64,000 bases of DNA from Photobacterium carnosum (GCF_002849605.1 NZ_NPIB01000001.1:496001-560000); one strand, 5' to 3'. Positions 8,277 through 19,968 are shown, numbered from the stretch's first letter. Translations and numbers: made by a program. Notes: a model not told the origin generated them from the sequence alone.

Positions 8277-8465
8277 TCAAAAGTCGTATGACTCTCCACC
8301 ATTCTGCTCACATATAAACCAAGGGACAAAAATTGTTTCATTATTTGATAAATGGCAGTATGTCTGACCAAAGCCACCAGCACCATTAGAACCGCCTGAT
8401 GCAAAAGCTCCCGAGCTAACTGTTAAAACCATCGCAGCCATAATACCAATAATATATTTTTTCAT
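8277..8465 (-). CDS. Small secreted protein of unknown function, 62 residues
   Basis: The ATG at 8465 has a strong GAAGGTGA ribosome-binding site and begins a classic signal peptide (MKKYIIGIMAAMVLTVSSG, cleavage near AFA-S). The predicted mature peptide is about 40 residues. It starts with a Gly/Ser/Asn-rich stretch, has two cysteines (CHLSNNET and ICEQNGG) that could form one disulphide, and ends acidic and aromatic (ESYDF). I do not recognise the family. It has its own downstream hairpin and sits between lamB and gltX. An upstream in-frame extension covers the lamB terminator and is rejected. Confidence 0.65.
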   Translation of the reverse strand: MKKYIIGIMAAMVLTVSSGAFASGGSNGAGGFGQTYCHLSNNETIFVPWFICEQNGGESYDF

Positions 8466-8547
8466 ATAATCACCTTCGCTAGTTGAGTTGCCTAACTCAA
8501 TTGTAGGAAGAAGATGAATAATCCTGTTCTCTTTTTTAAGATAATAA

Positions 8548-8571
8548 AAAAGCCCATCGAAATGGGCTTTT
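8548..8571 (-). terminator. Rho-independent terminator of lamB
   Basis: AAAAGCCCAT and ATGGGCTTTT form a perfect ten-pair stem with a CGAA-type tetraloop. A and T runs flank both sides. Confidence 0.9.
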
Positions 8572-8597
8572 AAATTCATACCTAACTAATTGTTATA

Positions 8598-10007
8598 TTA
8601 GAAAGTATAAGGAATAATAACTTGGAAACGTAAATCTGTTTCATCTGCAGAAGCTGCACCAGCAAACTCATCACGCTCTAGCATTGTTGCGTGTAGACGT
8701 AATGTAGAACCTTTAAGTGCACCATTTTGTACTGAGTAAGATACTGTACCATTAACTGCGTACTCGCTTTCGTAATCCCAGTCACCCATAGCGCCATCAG
8801 CTGCTGACTTGCTGCCAGAACCGTAACCCAAGCCTAGGTAGTAGTTCCAACCATTGCCTTGGTCATATGATAAACGGTTGTAGATAGATACTTCACCAGA
8901 TTTGTTCCAATCAGATAGTGCATCCCACCATAGTGAATATGTACCATTTGTCATACCGTAGGTGTAAATCATACGAGGGTTAACATCACGATCGTTATCA
9001 CTCTTCGCGTACTGAAGATCTGTCATCCATGAGAACTGACCGAACTTAGCGTTGAATGATAGACCCGTGGTGTAACCTAGACCGTCATATTGTACGTCAT
9101 CATTTACACCGTAGAAATCGTATGCAAGTGACATGTTTTCATTGATATTGTACTTAGCGTAAACCTTGTAACCTGTTGTATCAGTCTTATCATGGTAACT
9201 AGTTACCTTATCTGCACCCCAATCAATACCATTTGCATATTGAATATCAGTTACTTGACCAATACCGAATTGTAGATATAACGCGTCAGTTGCATTACCC
9301 TGTAAACCTAGAGAGTGTGCAATCCCCCAAGAGGTGTCAGACCATAATGCAGGTGCATAATCATTTTTACTTAGTAACCAAGGAGCAGTGAATTGGTCAG
9401 CAATAAAGTAAGTTGCTTTAAAGTTACCAATGTTTGCATTCAGTTCAGCACCACGGTATGTACCAGGAACGAAAGACCATACGTTGCCTAAAACACCATT
9501 ACCATTTGATTGAGTAAAACCAAAACGACCATCTACATTTTCGCCAGCTTTAAATTTTAATGCTGCTTTAGTGATCTTAACTTGGTTACCTTCACCAGCA
9601 CCCCAGTCAAGGTTATTTGATGTAGAGATTTCATTCGCTAAATATTCACCTTTAGCATTTTGAAGGCTATCATTGTATAAATCACCAGATAAATAACCAC
9701 CGATATCGGCACCTAACCAACCGTTATGGTAACCAGAAGTAAAGTCTAAAATTAGGTTATAAGCAGAGTAATTTAGACGACTCCACGTATCGCCATCTTC
9801 ACCGCCAGGCTCACCAGAAGTTCGAGTACGAGAACGCGTATCAACAACAGCAACACCAGCTAATGTTGAATCATCAAGAAACTCATTAACAGCTACCACA
9901 TATTCTGGACCCGCGGCACTGTCTGCTGCTGCCATAACTGGCGCAGCAGATAATGCACCGATCATTGCTGCGGTTAAAGCCGAAACTTTAAAAAACTTTG
10001 ATTCCAT
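8598..10007 (-). CDS. lamB: LamB maltoporin
   Basis: A 469-residue outer-membrane trimeric porin for maltose and maltodextrins. A signal peptide (MESKFFKVSALTAAMIGALS...VMAA) is followed by many amphipathic beta strands. The porin ends in the outer-membrane signature FQVIIPYTF with C-terminal Phe. Family-typical segments are RFGFTQSNGNGVLGNVWSFVPGTYRGAELNA and DLRFQVIIPYTF. The ATG at 10007 has a TAGGAG box. No mal operon is beside it. A CRP-like site lies about 330 bp upstream; no MalT boxes were recognised. Confidence 0.93.
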   Translation of the reverse strand: MESKFFKVSALTAAMIGALSAAPVMAAADSAAGPEYVVAVNEFLDDSTLAGVAVVDTRSRTRTSGEPGGEDGDTWSRLNYSAYNLILDFTSGYHNGWLGADIGGYLSGDLYNDSLQNAKGEYLANEISTSNNLDWGAGEGNQVKITKAALKFKAGENVDGRFGFTQSNGNGVLGNVWSFVPGTYRGAELNANIGNFKATYFIADQFTAPWLLSKNDYAPALWSDTSWGIAHSLGLQGNATDALYLQFGIGQVTDIQYANGIDWGADKVTSYHDKTDTTGYKVYAKYNINENMSLAYDFYGVNDDVQYDGLGYTTGLSFNAKFGQFSWMTDLQYAKSDNDRDVNPRMIYTYGMTNGTYSLWWDALSDWNKSGEVSIYNRLSYDQGNGWNYYLGLGYGSGSKSAADGAMGDWDYESEYAVNGTVSYSVQNGALKGSTLRLHATMLERDEFAGAASADETDLRFQVIIPYTF

Positions 10008-10333
10008 GGAATAACTCCTAAAAGATATTAGCTGTTTACTTGCCCCTGAAAGGTTGGCCGCCGAAGGTGGCAAGTAAATCTCCTATATGTCGGTCGAATC
10101 ATTTCAACCAATTCATATTATTTCTTTTTAAATTGAACTTTTAAGTAACTTCGGTACTAAGACTACTTTCGCAGCGCAAAACATCAATAAGAACTTACTT
10201 TTTAATAGTGAAAATATGATTGAGTGCAAACTTTTGGCGCTATAGTGATCAATGTCATAGGTTTTCACTTTTGTGAAAAAAATAAAAATAAATCATTATA
10301 AAACAATTAGATATAAAAAATAAAAATGATTAA

Positions 10334-10349
10334 TGTGAGTGGTGTCATA
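10334..10349. promoter_or_regulatory. CRP-like binding site upstream of lamB
   Basis: TGTGA at 10334-10338, six bases, TCATA at 10345-10349. The CRP consensus is TGTGA-N6-TCACA, so nine of ten key bases agree. It lies in the 535-bp gap between lamB and ligA, where lamB reads away. Catabolite control of maltoporin is expected, but the distance of about 330 bp to the start codon is long. The rest of the gap is AT-rich with no ORF. Confidence 0.5.
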
Positions 10350-10495
10350 TTTTATAAATAGTACAATTAACAAAGCTATAAATAATAAACTATGGCTATT
10401 AATTGAAAACTTTTTTCATTGTGACCATTAAATAAATACTAAAAATTAAGTTTTCTCTCGATAATCAGCACACATATTGGTTAAATAGCAGCCAC

Positions 10496-10520
10496 AAAAA
10501 AGCCCCACAAAAGTGAGGCT
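10496..10520 (-). terminator. Rho-independent terminator of ligA
   Basis: On the minus strand GCCTCAC pairs with GTGGGGC (one G-U) around TTTT and is followed by six T. Confidence 0.85.
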
Positions 10521-10542
10521 TCAATATTAAATGGTCGTAATT

Positions 10543-12585
<2,043 letters not shown>

Positions 12586-12648
12586 TCAATTAATGACTCT
12601 AAATAACAAAACTTCAAATCATTATGGTTATGACAATAAATACAATAA

Positions 12649-12676
12649 AATTCAGGCCCCCGAAGGAGCCTGAATT
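12649..12676 (-). terminator. Strong terminator between zipA and ligA
   Basis: A 12-pair stem (AATTCAGGCTCC with GGGGCCTGAATT, one G-U) closed by a TTCG tetraloop on the minus strand and followed by TTATT. It implies that ligA needs its own promoter or partial read-through. Confidence 0.85.
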
Positions 12677-12703
12677 AGCATCACTAAATAATAATCTATT
12701 TGA

Positions 12704-13990
12704 TTAACATTGATTATATTTTACTGATTTCTCTCGATATGCTGCGATACGATTAGGCGTTATCATGACCCGATCTTTATCCATCACATCGGCATTAAGT
12801 TGATCAGCAATTTGCTGTGCCGTTTGTAACATCATATTAAAATTACTTGATGCTTTTCCATGACATGGCAGCATTAAGAAAAAGCCAATGCCTGGAGTTT
12901 CAAAATGCTGGTAATTAATTTCAGGAAATGTACCAGGATTAAGCAAATTAGTTACCGAAAAAATAATTGGCCCTGTACCTGTTAAATCAGCATGGCGGTG
13001 AAACACTGAATTTTCACCAAAAATCAAACCATTACGTTCTAAACATGCAAATAATGATGGCCCACGCAATACCTTTCCTTTACGTGCGTGCACGCAAACA
13101 GATAAGTAACTTGGTGGTAGTTGTTCAGGCTCAGGTAATACTTCTGGCTCAAGAACCACTTCAGGTTCTGGAATAATTTCAGGCTCAGGTATTACAGTGG
13201 TGATCGTCTCAGTTGTCACTGATTCAACAACAGATTGCGACTTATCATCTTCAACGACAGGCGTAAAAATAGGGGTTGGAGCAGTTATAACTTGAGCTGC
13301 AACGGTTGGTTGAGCGGCAACGGTTGGTTGAGCGGCAACGACTGGTTGAGCTGCAACGACTGGCTGAGCTGCAACGACTGGCTGAGCTGCAACGACTGGC
13401 TGAGCTGCAACGACTGGCTGAGCTGCAACGACTGGCTGGGCTGCAACGACTGGCTGAGCTGCAACGACTGGCTGAGCTGCAACGACTGGCTGAGCTGCAA
13501 CACTTGGCTGAGCTGCAACACTTGGCTGAACTGCAACACTTGGCTGAACTGCAACACTTGGTTGAGCGACAACACTTGGCTGAGCTGCAGATCCAATATG
13601 CATCTGTGGTTCAATACGCTCGTGAGCTACAATTTTTGAGATGGGATTTACACTTTGAGGTACGGTTTCACCTAATAAAGGATCATGTTGAGGACGTTCA
13701 CCAAAACTAAAACCAGGCTCTTTACGCTTAGCTTCTGGTTTCGTTACAGTAACATCCGCTTGATTTACTTTAGTTTCTGTCACTTCCGATGCATGACTTA
13801 CTACACGGACGTCACTAACACTCTCTTGGGCAAGATCTTGACTTTCAAGATTTGCTTCATCTATTTTACTTAGTGGTTTTTCACCAAATTTAGCTGGTTT
13901 TTCTTTTCTATTTGTCCATAGACCATGAAAAAGAAGCGCTGCAATAGCTAACGCACCAACAATAATAAGAACTAGACGCAATTCCTGCAT
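12704..13990 (-). CDS. zipA: ZipA cell-division protein with expanded hexapeptide repeat linker
   Basis: A 428-residue inner-membrane protein that tethers FtsZ to the membrane in the divisome. A single N-terminal transmembrane helix (LRLVLIIVGALAIAALLFHGLW) is followed by a charged segment and a long Pro/Gln-type linker. The C-terminal FtsZ-binding ZipA domain spans about residues 295-425 (LSVCVHARKGKVLRGPSLFACLE...). The linker holds 16 tandem hexapeptides of type AAQPVV/AAQPSV, and is longer and more regular than the usual P/Q linker. The gene is next to cysZ and ligA as in E. coli. Confidence 0.95.
   Translation of the reverse strand: MQELRLVLIIVGALAIAALLFHGLWTNRKEKPAKFGEKPLSKIDEANLESQDLAQESVSDVRVVSHASEVTETKVNQADVTVTKPEAKRKEPGFSFGERPQHDPLLGETVPQSVNPISKIVAHERIEPQMHIGSAAQPSVVAQPSVAVQPSVAVQPSVAAQPSVAAQPVVAAQPVVAAQPVVAAQPVVAAQPVVAAQPVVAAQPVVAAQPVVAAQPVVAAQPTVAAQPTVAAQVITAPTPIFTPVVEDDKSQSVVESVTTETITTVIPEPEIIPEPEVVLEPEVLPEPEQLPPSYLSVCVHARKGKVLRGPSLFACLERNGLIFGENSVFHRHADLTGTGPIIFSVTNLLNPGTFPEINYQHFETPGIGFFLMLPCHGKASSNFNMMLQTAQQIADQLNADVMDKDRVMITPNRIAAYREKSVKYNQC
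13298..13590. repeat. 18-bp in-frame minisatellite within zipA
   Basis: About 16 tandem 18-bp units encode the hexapeptide VAAQPx on the minus strand. Nine central units encode QPV and are almost identical (unit gcaacgactggctgagct). Five units at the N-terminal side encode QPS and two at the C-terminal side encode QPT; these have diverged slightly. Because 18 is a multiple of three, unit gain or loss keeps the frame. Long ORFs in other frames here are a by-product of the repeat. Confidence 0.95.
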
Positions 13991-14342
13991 ATGAATACTC
14001 TAAATTAACTCGTTATCCCTTTACGGGGTTAATAATAGAAAAAAATCTACTAGGAAACTTAGTATCTAGTTAGAATTTCTCACCGAATGACTTACTGTAC
14101 CAAAATTCACTTGACAATGAGAAGATGAATATTGAGATTCCATCAAGGATAGTGTCAGCTTGCAGTTTTTTGTACAGATTTACATCATTTTTGTATTGTG
14201 ACTCATCATTTTTATTTTGTTGTTAAAGTAATGACAACAATTTTGTTATTTGATTCCATCCTACCTCTACCGTTAACATTGATAAAGAAACCTAAACAAA
14301 TGAGCAGTAAAACACTAAAAAATGCTTGTTCCGGAGAAAGAA
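13991..14342. other. Intergenic region between zipA and cysZ
   Basis: A 352-bp AT-rich gap holding the divergent promoters. A TTGACA hexamer lies at 14111-14116 (plus strand) without a good -10 at the usual distance. A 7-bp inverted repeat TTGTTGT/ACAACAA is at 14217-14240. I see no gene or terminator in it. Confidence 0.4.
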
Positions 14343-15104
14343 ATGTCACAACAGCATAATATAAGATCAACGACCAGCGGTGCTGGTTATTTTTTTCAAG
14401 GCTTAAAACTCGCCTCTCAACCAGGTACGCGACGTTTTGTTCTCATTCCTCTGCTAATCAATATTGTATTACTTGGTACAGCTTTTGCTACATTATTAAA
14501 TCATTTAGGCGGATGGATTAACCATTGGTTAAGCTATTTACCTAGCTGGCTGGACTGGCTTTCTTATCTTTTATGGCCATTACTTGCTATTGCCGCCCTC
14601 GTCTCATTCTCATACTTTTTCAGTACCATCGCTAACTGGATAGCAGCGCCGTTTAACGGACTGTTAGCTGAATATCTTGAAGCAAAACTTACAGGGCAAA
14701 CACCACCAGATGATAGTTTCAAAGCATTAATAAAAGATCTACCTCGAACGATGGGTCGAGAATGGACCAAACTTAAGTATTATCTACCCAAAGCCATTGG
14801 ATTACTCATTTTAATGTGGGTTCCAGTTATTGGCCAAACAGTTGCACCAATATTATGGTTCTTATTCAATGCTTGGATGATGACCATTCAATATGTTGAT
14901 TATCCATTTGATAACCATAAAGTGCCATTCCCTACTATGCGAGATGCACTCAAACAAAAACGAGGACAAGCATTAAGCTTTGGCGCTGTCGTGATGCTAT
15001 TAACGATGGTTCCTATTATTAATTTATTTGTCATGCCGATTGCTGTATGTGGAGCAACTGCAATGTGGGTTGATCATTATCGTACCCAATTTAAACGTTA
15101 CTAG
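14343..15104 (+). CDS. cysZ: CysZ sulfate permease
   Basis: A 253-residue inner-membrane protein that imports sulfate for cysteine synthesis. It opens with the family start ([29 protein letters not shown]). Several membrane segments lie near residues 32-52, 68-100, 150-180 and 215-245, and the core includes [16 protein letters not shown]. The ATG at 14343 follows a GGAG box; an in-frame ATG seven codons earlier lacks one. cysK follows about 250 bp later, as in enterics. Confidence 0.93.
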   Translation: MSQQHNIRSTTSGAGYFFQGLKLASQPGTRRFVLIPLLINIVLLGTAFATLLNHLGGWINHWLSYLPSWLDWLSYLLWPLLAIAALVSFSYFFSTIANWIAAPFNGLLAEYLEAKLTGQTPPDDSFKALIKDLPRTMGREWTKLKYYLPKAIGLLILMWVPVIGQTVAPILWFLFNAWMMTIQYVDYPFDNHKVPFPTMRDALKQKRGQALSFGAVVMLLTMVPIINLFVMPIAVCGATAMWVDHYRTQFKRY

Positions 15105-15353
15105 TCATTATTAATATTTCAAATATAAGGTCAATAGCTTCTCGCTGTTGACCTTTTTTATCTTTTAGCGTTACCAATAAATACGATTTCAATAGCAATA
15201 AAATGCAACAAATAATAAACAACAATATAAAAATAATAGCAACTATCACATAATAACAATAAGATATAACCATTAATTACTTTGCAAATATAAAGACAGG
15301 TATATGCTTAATCTATTCAACATTAAGTCTAATTTGTCACGAAGGAATGAAGT

Positions 15354-16322
15354 ATGAGCAAAATATACGAAGACAACTCTCTCACTATTGGTAACACTCC
15401 GCTGGTACGTCTTAATCGTGTCAGTAATGGCAAAGTGCTTGCGAAAATTGAAGCTCGTAATCCTAGTTTCAGTGTCAAATGCCGTATTGGTGCCAATATG
15501 GTGTGGGAAGCAGAAAAAAATGGTCTCTTAAAAGAAGGCATTGAACTCGTAGAGCCAACCAGCGGTAATACAGGTATCGCACTTGCTTTTGTGGCTGCTG
15601 CCCGTGGTTATAAACTTACCCTGACCATGCCAGAAAGCATGAGTATTGAACGTCGTAAATTATTAAAAGCCCTTGGTGCGAAATTGATTCTCACAGAAGC
15701 TGCCAAAGGTATGAAAGGTGCTATTGATAAAGCAGAAGAGATTGTCAATTCAGATCCAAATAAGTATTTACTATTACAACAATTTAATAACCCTGCTAAC
15801 CCTGCTATTCATGAAAAAACCACCGGCCCTGAAATCTGGGATGCTACCGATGGTGAAATCGATGTTTTTGTCTCAGGTGTTGGTACTGGCGGAACACTAA
15901 CCGGTGTTAGCCGTTACATAAAACAACAACAAGGCAAAGCAATTACCGTTGTTGCCGTTGAGCCCACAGAATCGCCAGTAATCACTCAAACCGTAAATGG
16001 TGAAACGATTCAACCAGGGCCACATAAAATTCAAGGTATTGGTGCAGGCTTTATTCCTGGCAACCTTGACTTAACACTTATCGATGAAATTGAGCTAGTC
16101 AGTTCAGAAGATGCTATTGAGATGGCACGTCGTTTAATGAATGAAGAAGGCATATTAGCTGGAATTTCATCCGGTGCAGCCGTTGTTGCAGCAAATAATA
16201 TTGCCGCTAGACCAGAATTTTCCGATAAAAATATTGTTGTTATTTTACCCAGTTCAGGTGAACGCTACTTATCAACAGCACTTTTTGCGGGTGTCTTTAC
16301 AGAAAAAGAAACCCAACAGTGA
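15354..16322 (+). CDS. cysK: Cysteine synthase A (O-acetylserine sulfhydrylase)
   Basis: A 322-residue PLP enzyme joining sulfide to O-acetylserine to give cysteine. The PLP lysine is in [11 protein letters not shown] (about residue 42), [11 protein letters not shown] is the substrate loop, GTGGTLTG binds the PLP phosphate and SSGAA completes the cofactor site. Length is standard. It has its own terminator and is followed by ptsHI-crr. Confidence 0.97.
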   Translation: MSKIYEDNSLTIGNTPLVRLNRVSNGKVLAKIEARNPSFSVKCRIGANMVWEAEKNGLLKEGIELVEPTSGNTGIALAFVAAARGYKLTLTMPESMSIERRKLLKALGAKLILTEAAKGMKGAIDKAEEIVNSDPNKYLLLQQFNNPANPAIHEKTTGPEIWDATDGEIDVFVSGVGTGGTLTGVSRYIKQQQGKAITVVAVEPTESPVITQTVNGETIQPGPHKIQGIGAGFIPGNLDLTLIDEIELVSSEDAIEMARRLMNEEGILAGISSGAAVVAANNIAARPEFSDKNIVVILPSSGERYLSTALFAGVFTEKETQQ

Positions 16323-16360
16323 TCACACTTTGTGATGTTATATAGGTATATCTACACTCA

Positions 16361-16386
16361 AAAAGGCCCTTTGCGGGCTTTTTTGT
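16361..16386 (+). terminator. Rho-independent terminator of cysK
   Basis: GCCC pairs with GGGC around TTTGC, extended by G-U and several A-U pairs into a T run. A small hairpin ATCACA-CTT-TGTGAT lies at 16322-16336, directly after the stop codon. Confidence 0.85.
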
Positions 16387-16643
16387 TGCATTTTATTCTC
16401 AGCTTTACTATAAAGCTGATGCGCTTTATTTTTAGCATCAAAATAAAAGGACAATTATTAGTCAATTTTGATTAATACCCAAAAAAAAGTTTCTCATAAA
16501 ACTTTGACTTGGATTAAAGCTAAGACAGCATGTTATTAGGTAGTTTATACTACTTGAACAATATGCTGAGACTATAATCACAGCGGTTATAGTGCATAGA
16601 GCAAACTATTAATATAACAATTATATCTAAATCGGGGTGACAT
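16387..16643 (+). promoter_or_regulatory. ptsHI-crr upstream region
   Basis: A 257-bp gap. A TATAAT hexamer at 16573-16578 is the best -10 candidate, but no -35 sits 16-18 bp before it. A TTGACT at 16504-16509 has no partner at the right distance. No clear CRP box was found, although pts operons are usually under CRP control. Confidence 0.4.
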
Positions 16644-16931
16644 ATGTATCAGAAGCAAGTTGAAATCACTGCACCAAACGGCCTACACACTCGTCCAGCG
16701 GCACAGTTCGTTAAAGACGCAAAATCATTTGAAGCAGACATCACAGTAACTTCAAACGGTAAAAGTGCAAACGCTAAGAGCTTATTTAAGCTTCAAACAC
16801 TTGGCCTAGTTAAAGGTGCTGTTATTACTATCGCGGCAGAAGGAGCACAAGCTCAAGAAGCAGTAGATAAGCTAGTAACTCTTACAGAGCTACACGACGG
16901 TGCTGAAATCGCAATGTTCCGCGAGATCTAA
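16644..16931 (+). CDS. ptsH: HPr phosphocarrier protein
   Basis: A 95-residue cytosolic protein that carries phosphate from enzyme I to the sugar-specific EIIA proteins. The phospho-histidine is in [10 protein letters not shown] (His15) and the second signature is [15 protein letters not shown] around Ser46. A GGGGTGA ribosome-binding site precedes the ATG. The protein is about ten residues longer than the 85-residue E. coli HPr; the extra tail is [11 protein letters not shown]. No frameshift is evident. First gene of ptsH-ptsI-crr. Confidence 0.97.
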   Translation: MYQKQVEITAPNGLHTRPAAQFVKDAKSFEADITVTSNGKSANAKSLFKLQTLGLVKGAVITIAAEGAQAQEAVDKLVTLTELHDGAEIAMFREI

Positions 16932-16986
16932 ACTAAGTTTGTATACAAACGCGTTTCCAGTTTTTAGTTAATTTAAAGGTAAGGCT

Positions 16987-18711
16987 ATGATTTCAGGTAT
17001 CCTGGCGTCTCCTGGTATTGCTTTCGGTAAAGCATTGCTATTGCAAGAAGAAGAGATTGTTTTAAACAAAACTCCTATCGCTGCAGACCAGATCGATAAC
17101 GAAATTCAACGTTTCTTCGACGCTCGAAAAAAATCTTCTGAGCAACTTGAAGTTATCAAAGAAAAAGCACGTGTCACCTTTGGTGAAGAGAAAGAAGCCA
17201 TCTTTGAAGGTCACATCATGTTGCTTGAAGATGAGGAGCTAGAAGAAGAAATCATAGCCCTTATTAAAGATAAGCATTCAGCTGATTATGCCATCTATTC
17301 GATCATTGAAGAACAAGCACAAACCCTTGAATCTCTTGATGATGAATACTTAAAAGAACGTGCAAGTGATATTCGTGATATCGGTAATCGTTTTGTTAAG
17401 AACGCATTAGGCATTAATGTTATCAATCTAAGTGCTATTAATGAGCAGGTAATTCTAGTCGCTAACGACTTAACACCATCAGAAACAGCACAAATTAATC
17501 TAGAGTTCGTTCTTGGCTTCATTACTAATATTGGTGGTCGTACTTCACACACCTCTATCATGGCGCGTTCACTAGAAATTCCTGCTCTTGTAGGAACAAA
17601 TAATATTACATCTTTAGTTAAGAATGGCGACATGCTTGTTCTTGATGCAATCAATAACCAGATTGTTATCAACCCAACTGATGATGAACTAAACAAATTT
17701 AAAGCTATCCGTGATGCTGATAAAGCAGAGCAAGAAGAATTAGCTAAGCTAAAAGATCTTCCTGCTATTACACTTGATGGTAAGCAAGTTGAAGTATGCG
17801 GCAACATTGGTACAGTTAAAGACTGTAAAGGTGTAAGCCGTAACGGTGGTGAAGGCGTTGGTCTATACCGTACTGAATTCTTGTTTATGGACCGTGATTC
17901 TCTGCCTACAGAAGAAGAACAGTACCAAGCATACAAAGAAGTTGCAGAAGCAATGCATGGCGAGCCAGTGATTATCCGTACTATGGATATCGGTGGTGAC
18001 AAAGATCTTCCTTACTTAGATCTTCCTAAAGAAATGAACCCATTCTTGGGTTGGCGTGCAATTCGTATCAGCCTAGATCGTCCTGAAATTCTTCGTGACC
18101 AATTCCGTGCTATTTTACGTGCATCCGCTCACGGTAAAGTTCGTATCATGTTCCCGATGATCATTTCGGTTGAAGAAGTACGTACGTTAAAAGCAGCAAT
18201 TGAAGCGTTTAAGGTTGAATTAACAGCAGAAGGCTTGGCATTTGACGCTGACATCGAGATCGGTGTTATGGTTGAAACACCAGCAGCTGCAGCGATTGCG
18301 CACCACTTAGCGAAAGAAGTTTCTTTCTTTAGTATTGGTACCAACGATTTAACCCAGTATACTCTAGCAGTTGACCGTGGTAATGAGCTTATTTCTCATC
18401 TCTACAATCCACTATCACCTGCAGTACTTACTGTGATCAAGCAAGTTATTGATGCTTCTCACGTTGAAGGTAAGTGGACAGGTATGTGTGGTGAGCTTGC
18501 TGGCGACGAACGTGCTACCCTACTGCTATTAGGTATGGGTCTTGACGAGTTCAGCATGAGTGCTATTTCGATTCCTCGCGTTAAGAAAGTTATCCGTAAT
18601 GCTAACTTTGCTGACGTTAAAGCAATGGCAGAGTATGCATTAACTCTTCCTACTGCGGCTGAGATTGAAGAACACGTAGAAAAATTCATCGCAGAAAAAA
18701 CCATCTGCTAA
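16987..18711 (+). CDS. ptsI: PTS enzyme I
   Basis: A 574-residue phosphotransferase that passes phosphate from PEP to HPr. The active-site His is in [12 protein letters not shown] (about residue 189). The PEP-binding barrel has [27 protein letters not shown] and the signature [20 protein letters not shown], and the Cys region GMCGELAGD is near residue 502. Length is standard. It follows ptsH by 55 bp and precedes crr by 43 bp. Confidence 0.98.
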   Translation: MISGILASPGIAFGKALLLQEEEIVLNKTPIAADQIDNEIQRFFDARKKSSEQLEVIKEKARVTFGEEKEAIFEGHIMLLEDEELEEEIIALIKDKHSADYAIYSIIEEQAQTLESLDDEYLKERASDIRDIGNRFVKNALGINVINLSAINEQVILVANDLTPSETAQINLEFVLGFITNIGGRTSHTSIMARSLEIPALVGTNNITSLVKNGDMLVLDAINNQIVINPTDDELNKFKAIRDADKAEQEELAKLKDLPAITLDGKQVEVCGNIGTVKDCKGVSRNGGEGVGLYRTEFLFMDRDSLPTEEEQYQAYKEVAEAMHGEPVIIRTMDIGGDKDLPYLDLPKEMNPFLGWRAIRISLDRPEILRDQFRAILRASAHGKVRIMFPMIISVEEVRTLKAAIEAFKVELTAEGLAFDADIEIGVMVETPAAAAIAHHLAKEVSFFSIGTNDLTQYTLAVDRGNELISHLYNPLSPAVLTVIKQVIDASHVEGKWTGMCGELAGDERATLLLLGMGLDEFSMSAISIPRVKKVIRNANFADVKAMAEYALTLPTAAEIEEHVEKFIAEKTIC

Positions 18712-18754
18712 TAATATAGTAGCAGATAAAATAACAACGCTTAGGAGCAATGAT

Positions 18755-19264
18755 ATGGGCCTGTTTGACAAATTAAAAAAAATGGTTTCTGACGATAGCA
18801 GTGAAGCTAGTGTAATTGAAATTATCGCACCACTTTCTGGCGAAATCGTTAACATCGAAGATGTGCCTGATGTAGTGTTTGCTGAAAAGATTGTTGGTGA
18901 TGGTATTGCTATCAAACCAACTGGCAACAAAATGGTTGCACCAGTAAACGGTACTATCGGTAAGATTTTCGAAACTAACCACGCTTTCTCTATTGAGTCT
19001 GACGATGGCATCGAGCTTTTTGTTCACTTTGGTATTGATACTGTTGAACTTAAAGGCGAAGGTTTCACTCGCATCGCTGAAGAAGGCCAAACTGTTAAAG
19101 TTGGCGACACTATCATCGAATTCGATCTTGCACTTCTAGAAGAGAAAGCTAAGTCAACATTGACTCCAGTTGTTATCTCTAACATGGACGAGATCAAAGA
19201 GCTAATCAAGCTATCTGGTGCTGTAAACGTTGGTGAAACACCAGTATTACGCATCAAGAAATAA
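18755..19264 (+). CDS. crr: PTS glucose-specific EIIA (Crr)
   Basis: A 169-residue soluble EIIA-Glc that receives phosphate from HPr and passes it to EIIBC. It also controls adenylate cyclase and inducer exclusion. The two active histidines are in [11 protein letters not shown] and [13 protein letters not shown]. The starting [13 protein letters not shown] is typical. An AGGAGC box precedes the ATG, and a strong terminator ends the operon. Confidence 0.98.
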   Translation: MGLFDKLKKMVSDDSSEASVIEIIAPLSGEIVNIEDVPDVVFAEKIVGDGIAIKPTGNKMVAPVNGTIGKIFETNHAFSIESDDGIELFVHFGIDTVELKGEGFTRIAEEGQTVKVGDTIIEFDLALLEEKAKSTLTPVVISNMDEIKELIKLSGAVNVGETPVLRIKK

Positions 19265-19283
19265 GATAACTAATATCTTAATA

Positions 19284-19313
19284 AAAAACGCAGCTTTCTA
19301 GCTGCGTTTTTTT
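19284..19313 (+). terminator. Rho-independent terminator of ptsHI-crr
   Basis: AAAACGCAGC and GCTGCGTTTT form a perfect ten-pair stem with loop TTTCTA, followed by more T. Confidence 0.93.
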
Positions 19314-19466
19314 ATATCTGCTATAAAGCGACATAGCCTATAACAACCCACCAGATAGCCTCTGTAACACTTTGCTTATTTCACTTGAACAATGTATCTA
19401 ATAGCAGTAGTTATACTAGCCAATAGGCATATAGGCTCTATTCGTTTTATTAATTAACAGTCATAA

Positions 19467-19497
19467 AAAAACGCCACTAAAAAATAGTCGCGTTTCT
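19467..19497 (-). terminator. Terminator of the DUF2919 gene pair
   Basis: On the minus strand AAACGCGACTA and TAGTGGCGTTT form an 11-position stem with one mismatch, followed by a T run. Confidence 0.65.
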
Positions 19498-19531
19498 TAA
19501 GTATAATTGTCATAAATTATCAATTAATGGC

Positions 19532-19948
19532 TTATGCAGTCATCACCTCAACTTGTAATTTAACATGTTCACAATTAGGTCCAGCCGATTCAAATAACAT
19601 TGGCATATTTAATCCAGTCGATAATGTCTGTGCTAGGATAGTCCGCCAACCACCATCGTCTAAGCGTTCTTGTACCTGTAATGCAATACTAACACTTTCA
19701 GCTGACACATCTAACAGTTGCGCACTGCCTACCACTTCACGATACAAATGATGATTATCTTGGCTTAAACCTTCAAAAAAGATAGTTTCTTCACCAGGTA
19801 ACAATGACAATGATGTATTAACTGATTGACGTAATCGACAAGCACTCTGCATTTCAAAACTAACATCTAGTAGCCAATCAGCCATTGCTAATGGACTCAA
19901 TAATGTACTTAAAAACAATTGCCCTTTACCTATTGCTAATGGTTCCAT
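19532..19948 (-). CDS. Hypothetical protein, 138 residues
   Basis: I do not recognise the family. The ATG at 19948 has a strong GAGAGGTAG box and gives a soluble-looking acidic protein beginning MEPLAIGKGQLFLSTLLSPLAMADWLLDVSFEM, with no signal peptide, membrane helix or cysteine pattern; the rest alternates short strands and polar loops. A longer in-frame reading into the upstream gene is rejected because it would overlap the DUF2919 gene by about 180 bp. It lies 20 bp after that gene and before a shared terminator, so the two are almost certainly cotranscribed. Confidence 0.7.
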   Translation of the reverse strand: MEPLAIGKGQLFLSTLLSPLAMADWLLDVSFEMQSACRLRQSVNTSLSLLPGEETIFFEGLSQDNHHLYREVVGSAQLLDVSAESVSIALQVQERLDDGGWRTILAQTLSTGLNMPMLFESAGPNCEHVKLQVEVMTA

Positions 19949-19968
19949 TACGACTACCTCTCTACAAG

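Noticed and set aside
8466..8579. N-terminal extension of the 62-residue secreted protein
   Set aside because: The extra 38 codons run through the lamB terminator and would bury the signal peptide; the inner ATG has the ribosome-binding site.
13298..13590. Possible CRISPR array
   Set aside because: The 18-bp units are directly tandem without unique spacers, lie in frame inside zipA, and no cas gene is near.
13235..13710. Several repetitive ORFs on the plus strand and in other frames across the zipA repeat
   Set aside because: They are by-products of the 18-bp repeat, which has no stop codon in several frames. ZipA on the minus strand explains the region.
17295..18002. A 235-codon ORF antisense to ptsI
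   Set aside because: It lies wholly inside the strongly conserved ptsI and codes a Ser/Arg/Leu-rich protein unlike any family; a shadow of biased codon use.
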